This document shows, piece after piece, positions 33,345-42,255 of a stretch of 64,000 bases of DNA. The notes under the pieces are model-generated. The model ran no database searches, was not told the DNA's origin, and was given only the letters and a program-made list of their open reading frames with translations. A program made the translations under genes and the position numbers. The stretch covers positions 248,001-312,000 of the forward strand of contig NZ_VDZH01000005.1 of assembly GCF_007673235.1 (NCBI RefSeq), in the 5' to 3' direction. Numbering within the stretch: the stretch's first letter is position 1; each line of letters starts with the position of its first letter. The DNA comes from Curtobacterium pusillum. Its GTDB lineage: Bacteria > Actinomycetota > Actinomycetes > Actinomycetales > Microbacteriaceae.

Positions 33345-35573
33345 GTGACGAACGAGATCCGGTCGTTGAAAGCGCGACTGATCGGGGATCCCCTCCCCTC
33401 CGAGAAGCTCGAAGGGCAGCTCCTCCCGAAGCACCTGGCCCTGCCGATCTTCGCGAGTGACCCGCTGTCCTCCGTGGCGTACGCGCCGCAGGAACTCCTC
33501 ATGATCCTGCTGCTCGGCGGGATGGCGTTCCTGACGTTCGCCCCGTGGGTCGCCGCTCTCGTCGTGCTGCTGCTCCTGGTGGTCGTCGCGTCCTACCGCC
33601 AGCTCATCAAGGCCTACCCGTCCGGCGGTGGCGACTACGAGGTGGCGCACCGGAACCTCGGCGAGAAGGCCGGCCTCGTCGTCGCGTCCGCGCTGCTCGT
33701 CGACTACGTGATGACCGTCGCCGTGTCGGTGGCGTCCGGCGTGGACAACATCATCTCGGCGCTCCCCGTGCTCAACGAGTTCCGGGTCGAGCTCGCCCTG
33801 CTCTTCGTCGTGCTCCTGGCGGCCGCGAACCTCCGCGGGGTGCGCGAGTCGAGCAAGGCCTTCGCCGTGCCGACGTACCTGTTCGTCGCGTCGGTGTTCG
33901 TGATGGTCGTCACGGGGCTGCTCCGTGCCGCGTTCGGCCACGCCCCGGTCGCCGAGTCCGCCGCCTACACGGTGCAGAACGTCGAGCACACCACGCAGGC
34001 GGCCTTCATCCTGCTGCTCCTGCGCGCGTTCGCGTCCGGCTGCTCGGCGCTGACCGGCGTCGAGGCGATCGCGAACGGCGTGCAGGCGTTCCGCCGCCCG
34101 AAGATCAAGAACGCACAGATGACCCTCGTGTTCATGGGCTCGATCGCGATCGTCCTGTTCGTCGGGCTCATCACGCTCGCGCTCATCTCCCGCGTGCACT
34201 ACGCCGAGGACGCCTGCGACCTGCAGGGCTTCGCGGCCTGCGCGACGCACCCGCAGCGCTCCCTGATCGCCCAGATCGCGGCCGCGACCTTCGGGAACAA
34301 CACGGTGCTGTTCTTCGTGATCCAGGCGACGACCGCGGCGGTCCTGCTCCTCGCGGCGAACACGGCGTTCAACGGCTTCCCGCTGCTGGGCTCGATCCTC
34401 GCCCGCGACTCGTACGCCCCGAAGGCATTGTCCACGCGCGGCGACCGGCTCATCTACTCGAACGGCGTGATCGTCCTCGCGCTCGTCGCGGCGGCGCTGC
34501 TCATCGTCTACCGGGCGAACGTCACCAGCCTGATCCAGCTCTACATCATCGGCGTCTTCGTGTCGTTCACGCTCGGGCAGACCGGGATGATCGTGCACTG
34601 GACGCGGCTGCTGCGCGAGGACCGTGCCGGGACCGCCGCCGAGCCCGTCAACCGCGGGCAGGTCATGCGCTCGCGGGCGATCAACGCCACCGGCGCGACC
34701 TTCACGTTCGTCGTCCTCGTCATCGTCACGATCACGAAGTTCACCCACGGCGCGTGGCTCGTGTTCCTGATCATGCCGATCCTCTTCGTCCTGATGCTCG
34801 GCGTGAACCGGTACTACCGCGACGTCTCGCACGAGATCGAGGCCGACGAGGAGACCCAGTTCGGCGCCACCGGCGACCACGCGATCGTCCTCGTGAACAA
34901 GCTGCAGAAGCCAGTGCTCAAGGCGCTCGACTACGCGATCGCCGCGAAGCACGCGAGCTTCGAAGCCGTGCACGTCGCGATCGACGACGCCGAGTCGGCC
35001 CGGCTGCGGGCGCAGTGGGCGGACTGGGGCATCGAGGTCCCCCTGACCATCGTGCCGAGCCCCTACCGCGACATCTCGATGCCGCTCATCAAGTACATCA
35101 AGGCGCACCGGATGGAGCACGGTTCCGAGGTCGTCACGGTCTACACGCCCGTGTTCGTCGTCGGGCACTGGTGGGAGAACTTCCTGCACAACCACCGCGG
35201 TCGCCGGATCCGGAAGAAGCTCCTGCTCGTGCACGGCGTGACGGTCGCCCTCGTGCCCTGGCTGCTCGACTCGTCGGAGCTCCTGTACGGCCGCCGTTCC
35301 CGTCCGCTGCCGGGCCAGGAACGCCGCGGCGAACCGATCCGCCCGGCCCTCCGCCGCTCCCCCCACGGCGTCTTCCAGCACGAGGCCCAGGACGACCGAC
35401 TGTTCCGGTCCGCGCAGCGCAACAGCCTGCAGCCGCGGCGTGCGACCCGTCCCGCCGGTCCGGCCGAGGGCGTCGACCAGACCCAGTGCACCGGTGAGAT
35501 GCGCGTGCTCGTGCCGTCTCCGCCGCGCAGCGACGGTGCTTCGTCCCCGCGCGGTGACGGTCGTACCATCTGA
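33345..35573 (+). CDS. APC-superfamily amino acid permease with C-terminal cytoplasmic domain
   Basis: A 742-residue transporter. After a short leader (KHLALPIFASDPLSSVAYAP, the typical start of this APC branch) come about twelve membrane helices to roughly residue 490. A soluble alpha/beta region follows (HAIVLVNKLQKPVLKALDYAIAAKHASFEAVHVAIDDAES, USP-like), then a low-complexity arginine/proline-rich tail. The GTG at 33345 is preferred over earlier in-frame codons because it directly follows the promoter. The substrate is likely an amino acid or polyamine. The gene is divergent from the TipA-like regulator. Confidence 0.85.
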   Translation: MTNEIRSLKARLIGDPLPSEKLEGQLLPKHLALPIFASDPLSSVAYAPQELLMILLLGGMAFLTFAPWVAALVVLLLLVVVASYRQLIKAYPSGGGDYEVAHRNLGEKAGLVVASALLVDYVMTVAVSVASGVDNIISALPVLNEFRVELALLFVVLLAAANLRGVRESSKAFAVPTYLFVASVFVMVVTGLLRAAFGHAPVAESAAYTVQNVEHTTQAAFILLLLRAFASGCSALTGVEAIANGVQAFRRPKIKNAQMTLVFMGSIAIVLFVGLITLALISRVHYAEDACDLQGFAACATHPQRSLIAQIAAATFGNNTVLFFVIQATTAAVLLLAANTAFNGFPLLGSILARDSYAPKALSTRGDRLIYSNGVIVLALVAAALLIVYRANVTSLIQLYIIGVFVSFTLGQTGMIVHWTRLLREDRAGTAAEPVNRGQVMRSRAINATGATFTFVVLVIVTITKFTHGAWLVFLIMPILFVLMLGVNRYYRDVSHEIEADEETQFGATGDHAIVLVNKLQKPVLKALDYAIAAKHASFEAVHVAIDDAESARLRAQWADWGIEVPLTIVPSPYRDISMPLIKYIKAHRMEHGSEVVTVYTPVFVVGHWWENFLHNHRGRRIRKKLLLVHGVTVALVPWLLDSSELLYGRRSRPLPGQERRGEPIRPALRRSPHGVFQHEAQDDRLFRSAQRNSLQPRRATRPAGPAEGVDQTQCTGEMRVLVPSPPRSDGASSPRGDGRTI

Positions 35574-35577
35574 CGTC

Positions 35578-36315
35578 ATGACGATCTCCGACCTGCGCAC
35601 CTTCGCGACCTTCGACGGGCACGGCGGCAAGGTCTCGAAGCGGGTCGAGGTGCTCGACCACGAGCCCACGCCCGGCGGCCCGCACGAGGGACTCGTCGCC
35701 GTCCGCGGACCGCACCCCCTCGGAGCGCTCGACGAGCGGACGGCGGAGGACTCGACGCACCGCATCGGCTGGGTCGACCCCGCCACGCTGCGCGACTGGT
35801 ACCGCCCGGACCGCGTCGTCGTCTCGCGGCTCGACGCGCGGCAGTCCGGGCTCGAGCCCGGCACGTACGCCGATTCGCGCGGTCGTGGACGGGTCCGGAT
35901 CGACGGCCTGGAGGCACGACTCGCCCCCGACGGTCGGCCCGCGTTCCGCGCACTGGCCGGCCCGGCGGACGCCCCGGTCGTCGACGTTCCGCTGCCGACG
36001 GACCAGGCGGTGCGGCTGGTGGTCGTCAGGCACGTCGACGAGGGCCTGGAGATCGTGACCACCCCGGTGTCGCCGTTCCTGTCGCCCGGGCGGTACACCG
36101 CCCACGACGACGACGTCGTCGGCCTGCCACCGCGAGAAGCGACCGGACACCAGGTCGTCAGCGCCGCGGTGCTGCTCGACGGCACGCTGCACCAGGTCGA
36201 GCGCATCGACGAGCGGGCCGCGACGATCTGGATCCGGCAGGGTGACCGGACGGTGCCGATCGCGGCGAGTGCCATCGGGCCGGACCTGGTGCGCTACACC
36301 GCGGTCGCCGGCTGA
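35578..36315 (+). CDS. hypothetical protein, 245 aa
   Basis: I do not recognise a family. It is a soluble beta-rich protein with many Asp, Arg and Gly residues and a sequence rich in short strands (VVSRLDARQSGLEPGTYAD and VRLVVVRHVDEGLEIVTTPV). No signal or membrane segment is seen. The ATG at 35578 lies four bases after the permease stop, so it is probably co-transcribed with it. GC skew and codon use match its neighbours, supporting real coding. Confidence 0.6.
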   Translation: MTISDLRTFATFDGHGGKVSKRVEVLDHEPTPGGPHEGLVAVRGPHPLGALDERTAEDSTHRIGWVDPATLRDWYRPDRVVVSRLDARQSGLEPGTYADSRGRGRVRIDGLEARLAPDGRPAFRALAGPADAPVVDVPLPTDQAVRLVVVRHVDEGLEIVTTPVSPFLSPGRYTAHDDDVVGLPPREATGHQVVSAAVLLDGTLHQVERIDERAATIWIRQGDRTVPIAASAIGPDLVRYTAVAG

Positions 36316-36396
36316 CCCGGAGTCCCGTCCCCGGATTCGGTTCGGGGGACGCCAGGGTGGGCGTGACGGTCGGGGGTGCGGCGTAGCGTCCCCGGC

Positions 36397-36663
36397 ATGA
36401 GTGGTGCAGACCCGACCCAGCAGCCCGAATCCGACCTCGCGGGTGAGACCCTCGGAGGTCCCCGTCCGGACCCGTCCACCGACGCGAGCAAGGACCCCGA
36501 GCAGTGGGTCACCGGTGACGAGCCGATGACCGGCCCGCAGCGCAGCTACCTCGACACCCTCGCCCGCGAAGCCGGCGAGGAGCTCCCCGCCGACCTCACC
36601 AAGGCCGAGGCCTCGGAGCACATCGACCGCCTGCAGCAGCAGACCGGACGCGGCGCTTCCTGA
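36397..36663 (+). CDS. DUF3072 domain protein
   Basis: An 88-residue acidic protein. The C-terminal half is the DUF3072 motif (DPEQWVTGDEPMTGPQRSYL then AREAGEELPADLTKAEASEHID). The first 40 residues are a proline/aspartate-rich disordered leader. The domain is common and mostly of unknown function, often in small stress-related proteins; the helix pair resembles a SAP-like fold. The ATG at 36397 is the natural start. Confidence 0.85.
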   Translation: MSGADPTQQPESDLAGETLGGPRPDPSTDASKDPEQWVTGDEPMTGPQRSYLDTLAREAGEELPADLTKAEASEHIDRLQQQTGRGAS

Positions 36664-36772
36664 ACGCGCGTCCGCGTTTCGGCGGACCCGGGGCTGAGCA
36701 TGTCCTGGTGATGCCCGGGCAGTCCCCCGAACGAGGGGGAACGATGACGCGTCACCGGTTAGCTTCGACGCC

Positions 36773-37213
36773 ATGCGAACGACATCGACCTCCATCGGCC
36801 TGACCGCGCTCCGCATCGTCCTCGGGGTGGTGTTCATCGCCCACGGCGCCCAGAAGTTCGCCCAGGGCATCGGCTCCGTGACCGAGGGGTTCTCCGGCAT
36901 GGGTGTCCCGCTCGCCGAGGTCGCGGCACCCCTCGTGTCCGGCCTCGAACTCGTCGGGGGCGTGTTCCTCGTGCTCGGCGTCGCGACGCGGGTGGTCGGC
37001 GTGCTGCTCGCGGTCGACATGGTGGTCGCGGGTCTGCTCGCCCACGCGTCCTCGGGGTTCTACTCGCAGGACGGCGGGTTCGAGTACGTGCTCGTGCTCG
37101 CGGTGGCGTCCCTGGCCGTAGCGCTGACCGGGCCGGGGCGGTTCTCGCTCGACGCGGTGTTCCTGCTCGCCTCGCGTCGACGTCGTGGCGTGCAGGAGCC
37201 CCTGCCCGCCTGA
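36773..37213 (+). CDS. DoxX family membrane protein
   Basis: A 146-residue protein with four membrane helices. The DoxX start pattern is LRIVLGVVFIAHGAQKFAQG, followed by FSGMGVPLAEVAAPLVSGLELVGG. DoxX proteins are linked to thiol and redox homeostasis. The ATG at 36773 stands alone with its own promoter region (about 110 bp gap). Confidence 0.9.
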   Translation: MRTTSTSIGLTALRIVLGVVFIAHGAQKFAQGIGSVTEGFSGMGVPLAEVAAPLVSGLELVGGVFLVLGVATRVVGVLLAVDMVVAGLLAHASSGFYSQDGGFEYVLVLAVASLAVALTGPGRFSLDAVFLLASRRRRGVQEPLPA

Positions 37214-37258
37214 CGCTGGCGACCGCCCGCCTGCCTGCCTACCTCGCACCGTGCGAGG

Positions 37259-38377
37259 TCAGGACGCGGCGAGCACGTCCATCACCTGGCGAGCGATCCG
37301 CCGCCCGGCGCGGTTCGCCCCGATCGTCGAGGCCTGCGGGCCGTACCCGGCGAGGAACAGCCGCGGCTCGTCGACGGAGCGTCCGTCCTCGACCACGATC
37401 CCGCCCGCCGCGGTCCGCAGATGCAGCGGCGCGAGGTGCCGCAGGTCCGCCCGGAACCCCGTCGCCCAGATCACCGCATCGGCGTGCACGTGCTCGCCGT
37501 CCGCCGTGACGACCCCGGTCTCGTCGAGCCGCGTGAACATCGGCGACTCGCGGAGCACACCACGGTCGAGTCCCGCACGGATCCGCCTCGAGACGGGCAC
37601 CCCGGTCCCACTGACGATGCTCGGCAGGGTCTCCCCCGCACGCGCCGCTCGGTCCTGCTCGTCGACGGCGGCGACGGCCGACTCGACGTCGAGCGCCGGG
37701 GCCTCCGACCACACCACCGGCCGCCGGGTGAACCAGCGGGTCCGGGCCGCCACCCCGTCGAGCTCGAGCAGGAACCCGATGGCGCTCGTCCCGCCGCCGA
37801 CCACGACCACGTCCTGCCCGGCGAACTCCTTGGCGCTCCGGTACTCGGTCGTGTCCACCTGGCGGCCTCGGAAGACGTCGCGGCCCGGGTACCACGGGAG
37901 GAAGGGCGTGCCCCAGGTCCCGGAGGCGTTCACCACGATCTCGGCGGCGATCCGGGCGGTGCCGCCGTCCGCGGTCCTCGTGGCGACGCAGAGCTTCTCA
38001 GCGCCGTCGACGCGCGAAACGGACGACACCGAGACCGGGCGCCGGACCCGCAGGTCGTAGTGCTGCTCGAAGCGCCGGTAGTACTCACCGACGACATCCC
38101 GGGCCGGCCGCGACCGGTCGGCGTCGTCGAACCGGAGCCCCATCGCGTTCATGCCGGGCAGGTCGTGCACGCTGTGGGCAGCGCCGAGCCGCAGCGCTTC
38201 CCAGCGGAACTGCCACGCCCCACCGGTGCTCGGCGCGCGGTCGAGGAGCACCAGGTCGTTCCCCGGCGTCAACCCGAGTCGGCGCAGGTGGTATCCCACC
38301 GAGAGACCGGCCTGACCGGCGCCGATCACCACGACGCGGGCGTGCTGGTCGACCGGGGGCGGGGCGTCGTCTGTCAT
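37259..38377 (-). CDS. flavin-dependent monooxygenase (FMO-like)
   Basis: A 372-residue FAD/NADPH enzyme. The FAD Rossmann motif is VVVIGAGQAGLSVGYHL near residue 15, a GGAW block follows (APSTGGAWQFRW), and the NADPH motif is VVVVGGGTSAIGFLLEL near 180. The C-terminal ATG-type motif is VIWATGFRADL. It is close to flavoproteins of the CzcO/YdgI type that oxidise N- or S-containing compounds; the substrate is unknown. The ATG at 38377 is used, and the frame upstream has no support. Confidence 0.88.
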   Translation of the reverse strand: MTDDAPPPVDQHARVVVIGAGQAGLSVGYHLRRLGLTPGNDLVLLDRAPSTGGAWQFRWEALRLGAAHSVHDLPGMNAMGLRFDDADRSRPARDVVGEYYRRFEQHYDLRVRRPVSVSSVSRVDGAEKLCVATRTADGGTARIAAEIVVNASGTWGTPFLPWYPGRDVFRGRQVDTTEYRSAKEFAGQDVVVVGGGTSAIGFLLELDGVAARTRWFTRRPVVWSEAPALDVESAVAAVDEQDRAARAGETLPSIVSGTGVPVSRRIRAGLDRGVLRESPMFTRLDETGVVTADGEHVHADAVIWATGFRADLRHLAPLHLRTAAGGIVVEDGRSVDEPRLFLAGYGPQASTIGANRAGRRIARQVMDVLAAS

Positions 38378-38534
38378 CACTTCGATTCTGCTGTGCGCGA
38401 GGCCGTCGCGGCGACGTCCAGATCGGGGTACATGGTAGAGTGATCGGCAGATTTCAAACCACGAACCGTTCGGTTCCCCGGGTGACTCCTCTCCCGCCAG
38501 GACCGGACCAGAGCCGATCACGAGGGGGTCACGC

Positions 38535-38756
38535 ATGGGGCGCGGCCGTCAGAAGGCAAAGCACACCAAGGTCGCCCGGGAGCTGAAGTACTTCAGCCCG
38601 GAGACGAACTACGGTGCGCTCGAACGCGAGCTCTCCGCCGGGCAGCACTCGGACGAGAACTCCTACGTCGACCGCTGGGCAGACCAATACGGTGATGACC
38701 AGCTCGAAGAAGACGACGAGTTCGAACCGCAAGAGGACCAGAACAAGTCCGCCTGA
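38535..38756 (+). CDS. DUF3073 domain protein
   Basis: A 73-residue protein matching DUF3073: MGRGRQKAKHTKVARELKYF followed by SPETNYGALERELS, with an acidic tail. It is conserved across actinobacteria next to purine genes, but its function is unknown. GAGGGGGT precedes the ATG. A TAGAGT -10 at 38436-38441 is a likely promoter, giving a leader of about 87 bases. Confidence 0.9.
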   Translation: MGRGRQKAKHTKVARELKYFSPETNYGALERELSAGQHSDENSYVDRWADQYGDDQLEEDDEFEPQEDQNKSA

Positions 38757-38772
38757 CCCAGGCTCGATGACG

Positions 38773-38808
38773 ACGCCGCGCACCCCTCGGGGCAGCGCGG
38801 CGTTTCGT
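38773..38808 (+). terminator. intrinsic-type terminator of the DUF3073 gene
   Basis: ACGCCGCGC at 38773-38781 pairs with 38795-38803, with an inner CCCC/GGGG pairing, and is followed by TTTCGTC. It lies 17 bp after the DUF3073 stop. Confidence 0.65.
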
Positions 38809-38841
38809 CGTGTGCGCCGACCCGCGCCCGCCAGTGCCGAC

Positions 38842-38971
38842 GCGACACGTGCCCACGCATCAGACGCCCGCACGTGTCGCCCCCGAGGTCGCACGACGCG
38901 CCGCGAGCGTTGCGCCCCGGTCGCGCGAACTGCCGCCCGGAACGAGTCCGGACGGCAGTTCGCGCGACCTC
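38842..38971. repeat. intergenic palindromes, member of a dispersed repeat family
   Basis: Two hairpins lie between the DUF3073 terminator and the end of purM. Arms of 11 bp (GCGACACGTGC) are at 38842-38852 and 38870-38880; arms of 17 bp (GGTCGCGCGAACTGCCG) are at 38919-38935 and 38953-38969. The span 38884-38971 resembles the 95-bp units at 47736 and 47910: it opens with CGAGGTCGCACGACGCGCCG, has a GAAnTGCCGCCCG-like middle and ends with GCGACCTCG. Confidence 0.6.
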
Positions 38972-39023
38972 GAGCCCCCGGCGAGCCCGCGCGCCCACCC
39001 GCGCCCGCCCGAGCGCAGCCCAC

Positions 39024-40118
39024 TCAGCCCGCGTACGCCCCCACGAGCCGCACCGCGCCGCCGTCGACGCCCTTCGCGCCCTGTTCGAATCCGCTCAGGT
39101 CCCGCGCCGAGGTCGAGATCGTCCCGACGCTCCACGACGCCAGCCCCGCGGCCCCGAGCGACGCGATGACGTCCGACGCCGCAGCAGCCGAGACGACGGC
39201 GAACATGCCGATGCCGAGGTTCCAGGTGCCCTCGGTGTCCTCGATCGGGGTGCCGGCCATCGAGGCGAGCACCCGGAAGACGGGCAGGGGCTCCCACGTG
39301 GAGCGGTCGACCTCGACCCAGGACCCGACGGGCAGCACACGCGCCAGGTTCGCCGCGATGCCACCACCGGTGACGTGCGACAGCGAGTGCACGGCGCCCG
39401 GGTGCTGCTCGATGAGCGACAGGAGCGGCGTCGTGTAGAGGCGGGTCGGCTCGAGCAGGGCCTCACCGACCAGGCCGCCGAGCTCCGGCAGCGAATCGGT
39501 GTACCCGACGCCGCGGGACGACAGGATGTGGCGCACGAGCGAGTACCCGTTCGAGTGCAGCCCGGAGGACGCGATCGCCACGACGACGTCGCCGTCCTGC
39601 ACGAGGTGCGCGCCGAGCTGTGAGCCGGCCTCGACCGCACCGACGGCGGCACCGGCCACGTCGTAGTCGTCCGGCCCGAGCAGCCCGGGGTGCTCCGCCG
39701 TCTCGCCGCCGACCAGGGCGGTGCCGGTCTCCGAGCAGCCGCGCGCGATACCGGCGACGATGTCCGCGATGCGTCCGGGGACGACCCGGCCGCAGGCGAT
39801 GTAGTCCGTCATGAACAGCGGCTTCGCGCCGACCACGACGATGTCGTCGACGACCATGCCGACGAGGTCCTGGCCGATGGTGTCGTGCTTGTCGATCGCC
39901 TGCGCGATGGCGACCTTCGTGCCGACCCCGTCGGTCGAGGTCGCGAGCAGCGGTCGTTCGAAGTCCTTCAGGAACGAGACGTCGTAGAGTCCCGCGAATC
40001 CGCCCACACCGCCCAGCACGGACGTGTTGTGCGTCGCCGAGACGGCGGACTTCATGAGCTCGACTGCGAGGTCACCGGCAGCGGTGTCGACGCCGGCCTC
40101 TGCGTACGGGTTGGGCAT
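39024..40118 (-). CDS. purM: phosphoribosylformylglycinamidine cyclo-ligase
   Basis: A 364-residue AIR synthetase that closes the imidazole ring in purine synthesis (FGAM plus ATP to AIR). Family motifs are present: FERPLLATSTDGVGTKVAIA, GMVVDDIVVVGAKPLFMTDY, GGETAEHPG and SHVTGGGIAANLARVLP. The ATG at 40118 is preceded by GGAGGA at good spacing. It is divergent from purF, with only 72 bp between the starts. Confidence 0.97.
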   Translation of the reverse strand: MPNPYAEAGVDTAAGDLAVELMKSAVSATHNTSVLGGVGGFAGLYDVSFLKDFERPLLATSTDGVGTKVAIAQAIDKHDTIGQDLVGMVVDDIVVVGAKPLFMTDYIACGRVVPGRIADIVAGIARGCSETGTALVGGETAEHPGLLGPDDYDVAGAAVGAVEAGSQLGAHLVQDGDVVVAIASSGLHSNGYSLVRHILSSRGVGYTDSLPELGGLVGEALLEPTRLYTTPLLSLIEQHPGAVHSLSHVTGGGIAANLARVLPVGSWVEVDRSTWEPLPVFRVLASMAGTPIEDTEGTWNLGIGMFAVVSAAAASDVIASLGAAGLASWSVGTISTSARDLSGFEQGAKGVDGGAVRLVGAYAG

Positions 40119-40190
40119 GCGTAGTCCTCCGCTAGGGCATGGCAGACTTGTTCGGTACCACCCGATTCTACGGTCTGGAGCACACCGCGA
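40119..40190. promoter_or_regulatory. shared purM-purF divergent promoter region
   Basis: On the minus strand TAGAAT (40170-40165) is a good -10 for purM, and on the plus strand TTGTTC at 40148 with TACGGT at 40169 is a weak candidate for purF. With only 72 bp, the two promoters must overlap, so coordinated control is likely. I see no PurR-like box. Confidence 0.45.
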
Positions 40191-41648
40191 ATGTGCGGCA
40201 TCGTCGGCCTCGTTGCGCAGGGGCCTGCAAACCAATCCATCTACGACGCTCTGCTCCTCCTGCAACACCGGGGACAGGACTCGACGGGCATCGCCACGGT
40301 CGAGGGTCACATCCACCACATGCACAAGACCCGTGGTCACGTGCGGGAGTCCTTCCGCACCCGTGACATGCGTGCCCTCCTCGGCACGATGGGCCTCGGG
40401 CACGTCCGGTACGCCACGAAGGGCACCGCGAGCAACGAGGAAGAGGCCCAGCCGTTCTACGTGAACGCGCCCTACGGCATCGTCCTCGTGCACAACGGCA
40501 ACCTGACGAACACGCGGGAACTCACCCGTGAGCTGTTCGACATCGACCGGCGGCACCTCAACACGAGTTCCGACACCGAACTGCTGGTGAACGTGCTCGC
40601 GCACGAGCTCCAGGGCCAGGTGCGCGGCAAGGACCTCGATCCCGGGCAGGTGTTCGACGCCGTCGAGCGCGTGCACGAGCGGGTGGAGGGCTCCTACGCC
40701 GCCATCGCGACCATCGCCGGGCACGGACTGCTGGCGTTCCGCGACCCGTTCGGCATCCGTCCGCTGATCCTCGGGCACAAGTTCGACGAGGCCGGCAATC
40801 CCGAGTGGGTCGTCGCCTCCGAATCCCTGGTGCTCGAGTCCGGCGGCTACGAGATCGTCCGCGACGTCGCCCCCGGCGAGGCCGTCTTCATCGAGATGAA
40901 CGGCCAGATGCACGCCCGCCAGTGCGCGAAGAACCCGCGTCTGGTGCCGTGCTCGTTCGAGTACGTCTACCTCGCCCGTCCCGACTCCGTCATGAACGGC
41001 ATCTCGGTGTACGACGCCCGGCTCCGGCTCGGCAACCGTCTGGCGGACACGATCGCGCAGTACGCCCCCACCGGCGACATCGACGTGGTCATGCCGATCC
41101 CGGACTCGAGCCGCCCGGCCGCGATGCAGGTCGCGCAGAAGCTCGGCATCGAGTACCGCGAGGGCTTCTACAAGAACCGCTACGTCGGCCGCACGTTCAT
41201 CATGCCGGGGCAGGCGGAGCGCAAGCGGTCCGTGCGCCAGAAGCTCAACGCGATGTCGTCGGAGTTCAAGGGCAAGAACATCCTGATCGTGGACGACTCG
41301 ATCGTGCGCGGCACGACGAGCCGCGAGATCGTCGAGATGGCCCGCGCCGCCGGTGCGAACGAGGTCACCTTCACGAGCGCCGCTCCCCCGGTCCGGTACC
41401 CGCACGTCTACGGCATCAACATGCCGACCCGCGCGGAGCTCATCGCCCACGACCGGAAGATCCCGGAGATCAACAAGGTGCTCGGCAGCGACCACCTGAT
41501 CTACCAGGAGATCGGCGACATGCGCGACGCGATCATCGAGGGGTCCGACGTCACGGACCTCGAGATGAGCTGCTTCACGGGCGAGTACGTCACGGGCACC
41601 GTGAGCCCGGAGTACCTGTCCTGGGTGGAGGCCAACCAGCTCAGCTGA
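40191..41648 (+). CDS. purF: amidophosphoribosyltransferase
   Basis: A 485-residue enzyme for the first committed step of purine synthesis (PRPP plus glutamine to phosphoribosylamine). The catalytic cysteine is residue 2 (MCGIVGLVAQG), with no propeptide. The glutaminase part has LLLLQHRGQDSTG and NGNLTN. The phosphoribosyltransferase part has the PRPP loop ILIVDDSIVRGTTS. Downstream lies a 71-bp palindrome. Confidence 0.97.
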   Translation: MCGIVGLVAQGPANQSIYDALLLLQHRGQDSTGIATVEGHIHHMHKTRGHVRESFRTRDMRALLGTMGLGHVRYATKGTASNEEEAQPFYVNAPYGIVLVHNGNLTNTRELTRELFDIDRRHLNTSSDTELLVNVLAHELQGQVRGKDLDPGQVFDAVERVHERVEGSYAAIATIAGHGLLAFRDPFGIRPLILGHKFDEAGNPEWVVASESLVLESGGYEIVRDVAPGEAVFIEMNGQMHARQCAKNPRLVPCSFEYVYLARPDSVMNGISVYDARLRLGNRLADTIAQYAPTGDIDVVMPIPDSSRPAAMQVAQKLGIEYREGFYKNRYVGRTFIMPGQAERKRSVRQKLNAMSSEFKGKNILIVDDSIVRGTTSREIVEMARAAGANEVTFTSAAPPVRYPHVYGINMPTRAELIAHDRKIPEINKVLGSDHLIYQEIGDMRDAIIEGSDVTDLEMSCFTGEYVTGTVSPEYLSWVEANQLS

Positions 41649-41661
41649 GCGGGGGTCGCGA

Positions 41662-41732
41662 ACGCGACCGCCTGACGGACTGGAGGCGCGGTGCCAGCTG
41701 GCACCGTGCCTCCAGTCCGTTCATGGTCGCGT
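41662..41732. terminator. long palindrome between purF and the convergent membrane gene
   Basis: A near-perfect 46-bp palindrome is centred at 41697/41698 (41675-41720, one G:T pair) with core GGTGCCAGCTGGCACC. An outer pair ACGCGACC (41662-41669) and GGTCGCGT (41725-41732) extends it. It probably terminates both converging genes. Its core matches a second palindrome at 59681-59728. Confidence 0.7.
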
Positions 41733-42146
41733 CTACTGCGTCCGGTCGCTGCCCCCGGCAGCGTCGCCGTGGTCCTCGATCTCACCCTCGACCGTCTCGG
41801 GCGGCAGCTCGACCTCGACGCGCTCCGCCGTGAGGCGAGCGGCCCGTCGCGCGAACACGCGGTCCAGGACGACCGCGACCACCGCGCCGACGAAGGCGCC
41901 GATGGTGACGCCCCACAGGCTGAAGTACCCCACCAGGCTGCCGAAGCTCGTGGTCTCCTGCTGGTCGCCGCGGTCGATGTTCATGGTCAGCGACACCACG
42001 ATCAGCGTCGCGACGAAGCCGAGCAGCGCCCCGCCCACGATGAAGACGCCGAACTTCGGGGCGCGGCGGATCGTCACCTCGTCGGAGGAGGTGACGGCGT
42101 TCGGCGCCGGAGCCGGTCGTTCGTCGGGTCGATCGGTGTTGCTCAC
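41733..42146 (-). CDS. two-helix membrane protein, unknown function
   Basis: A 137-residue protein with two membrane helices (FGVFIVGGALLGFVATLIVV and LWGVTIGAFVGAVVAVVL) and hydrophilic tails. The start is a GTG at 42146. Small proteins of this layout are often seen downstream of purF in related genomes. I assign no function. Confidence 0.65.
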   Translation of the reverse strand: MSNTDRPDERPAPAPNAVTSSDEVTIRRAPKFGVFIVGGALLGFVATLIVVSLTMNIDRGDQQETTSFGSLVGYFSLWGVTIGAFVGAVVAVVLDRVFARRAARLTAERVEVELPPETVEGEIEDHGDAAGGSDRTQ

Positions 42147-42255
42147 CCCTCCATTGTCCCCCACTGTGGGACGTGCTCCGGCCTGTGCGGGTCGGGTCGT
42201 TCCGGGAGAGGATGGTCCCGACCGATCGGTATCCCACGCGGAGGAGGTGAGGCGG

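Noticed and set aside
33300..36275. Very long open frames opposite the APC permease and the following gene
   Set aside because: High GC leaves antisense frames open. Their residue content (Arg, His, Asp, Gly runs) is that of shadows, and the opposite strand encodes clear membrane helices.
39024..41495. 823-codon minus-strand frame covering purM and antisense of purF
   Set aside because: Only the last 364 codons match PurM; the upstream part is antisense to purF. The ATG with GGAGGA at 40118 is the true start.
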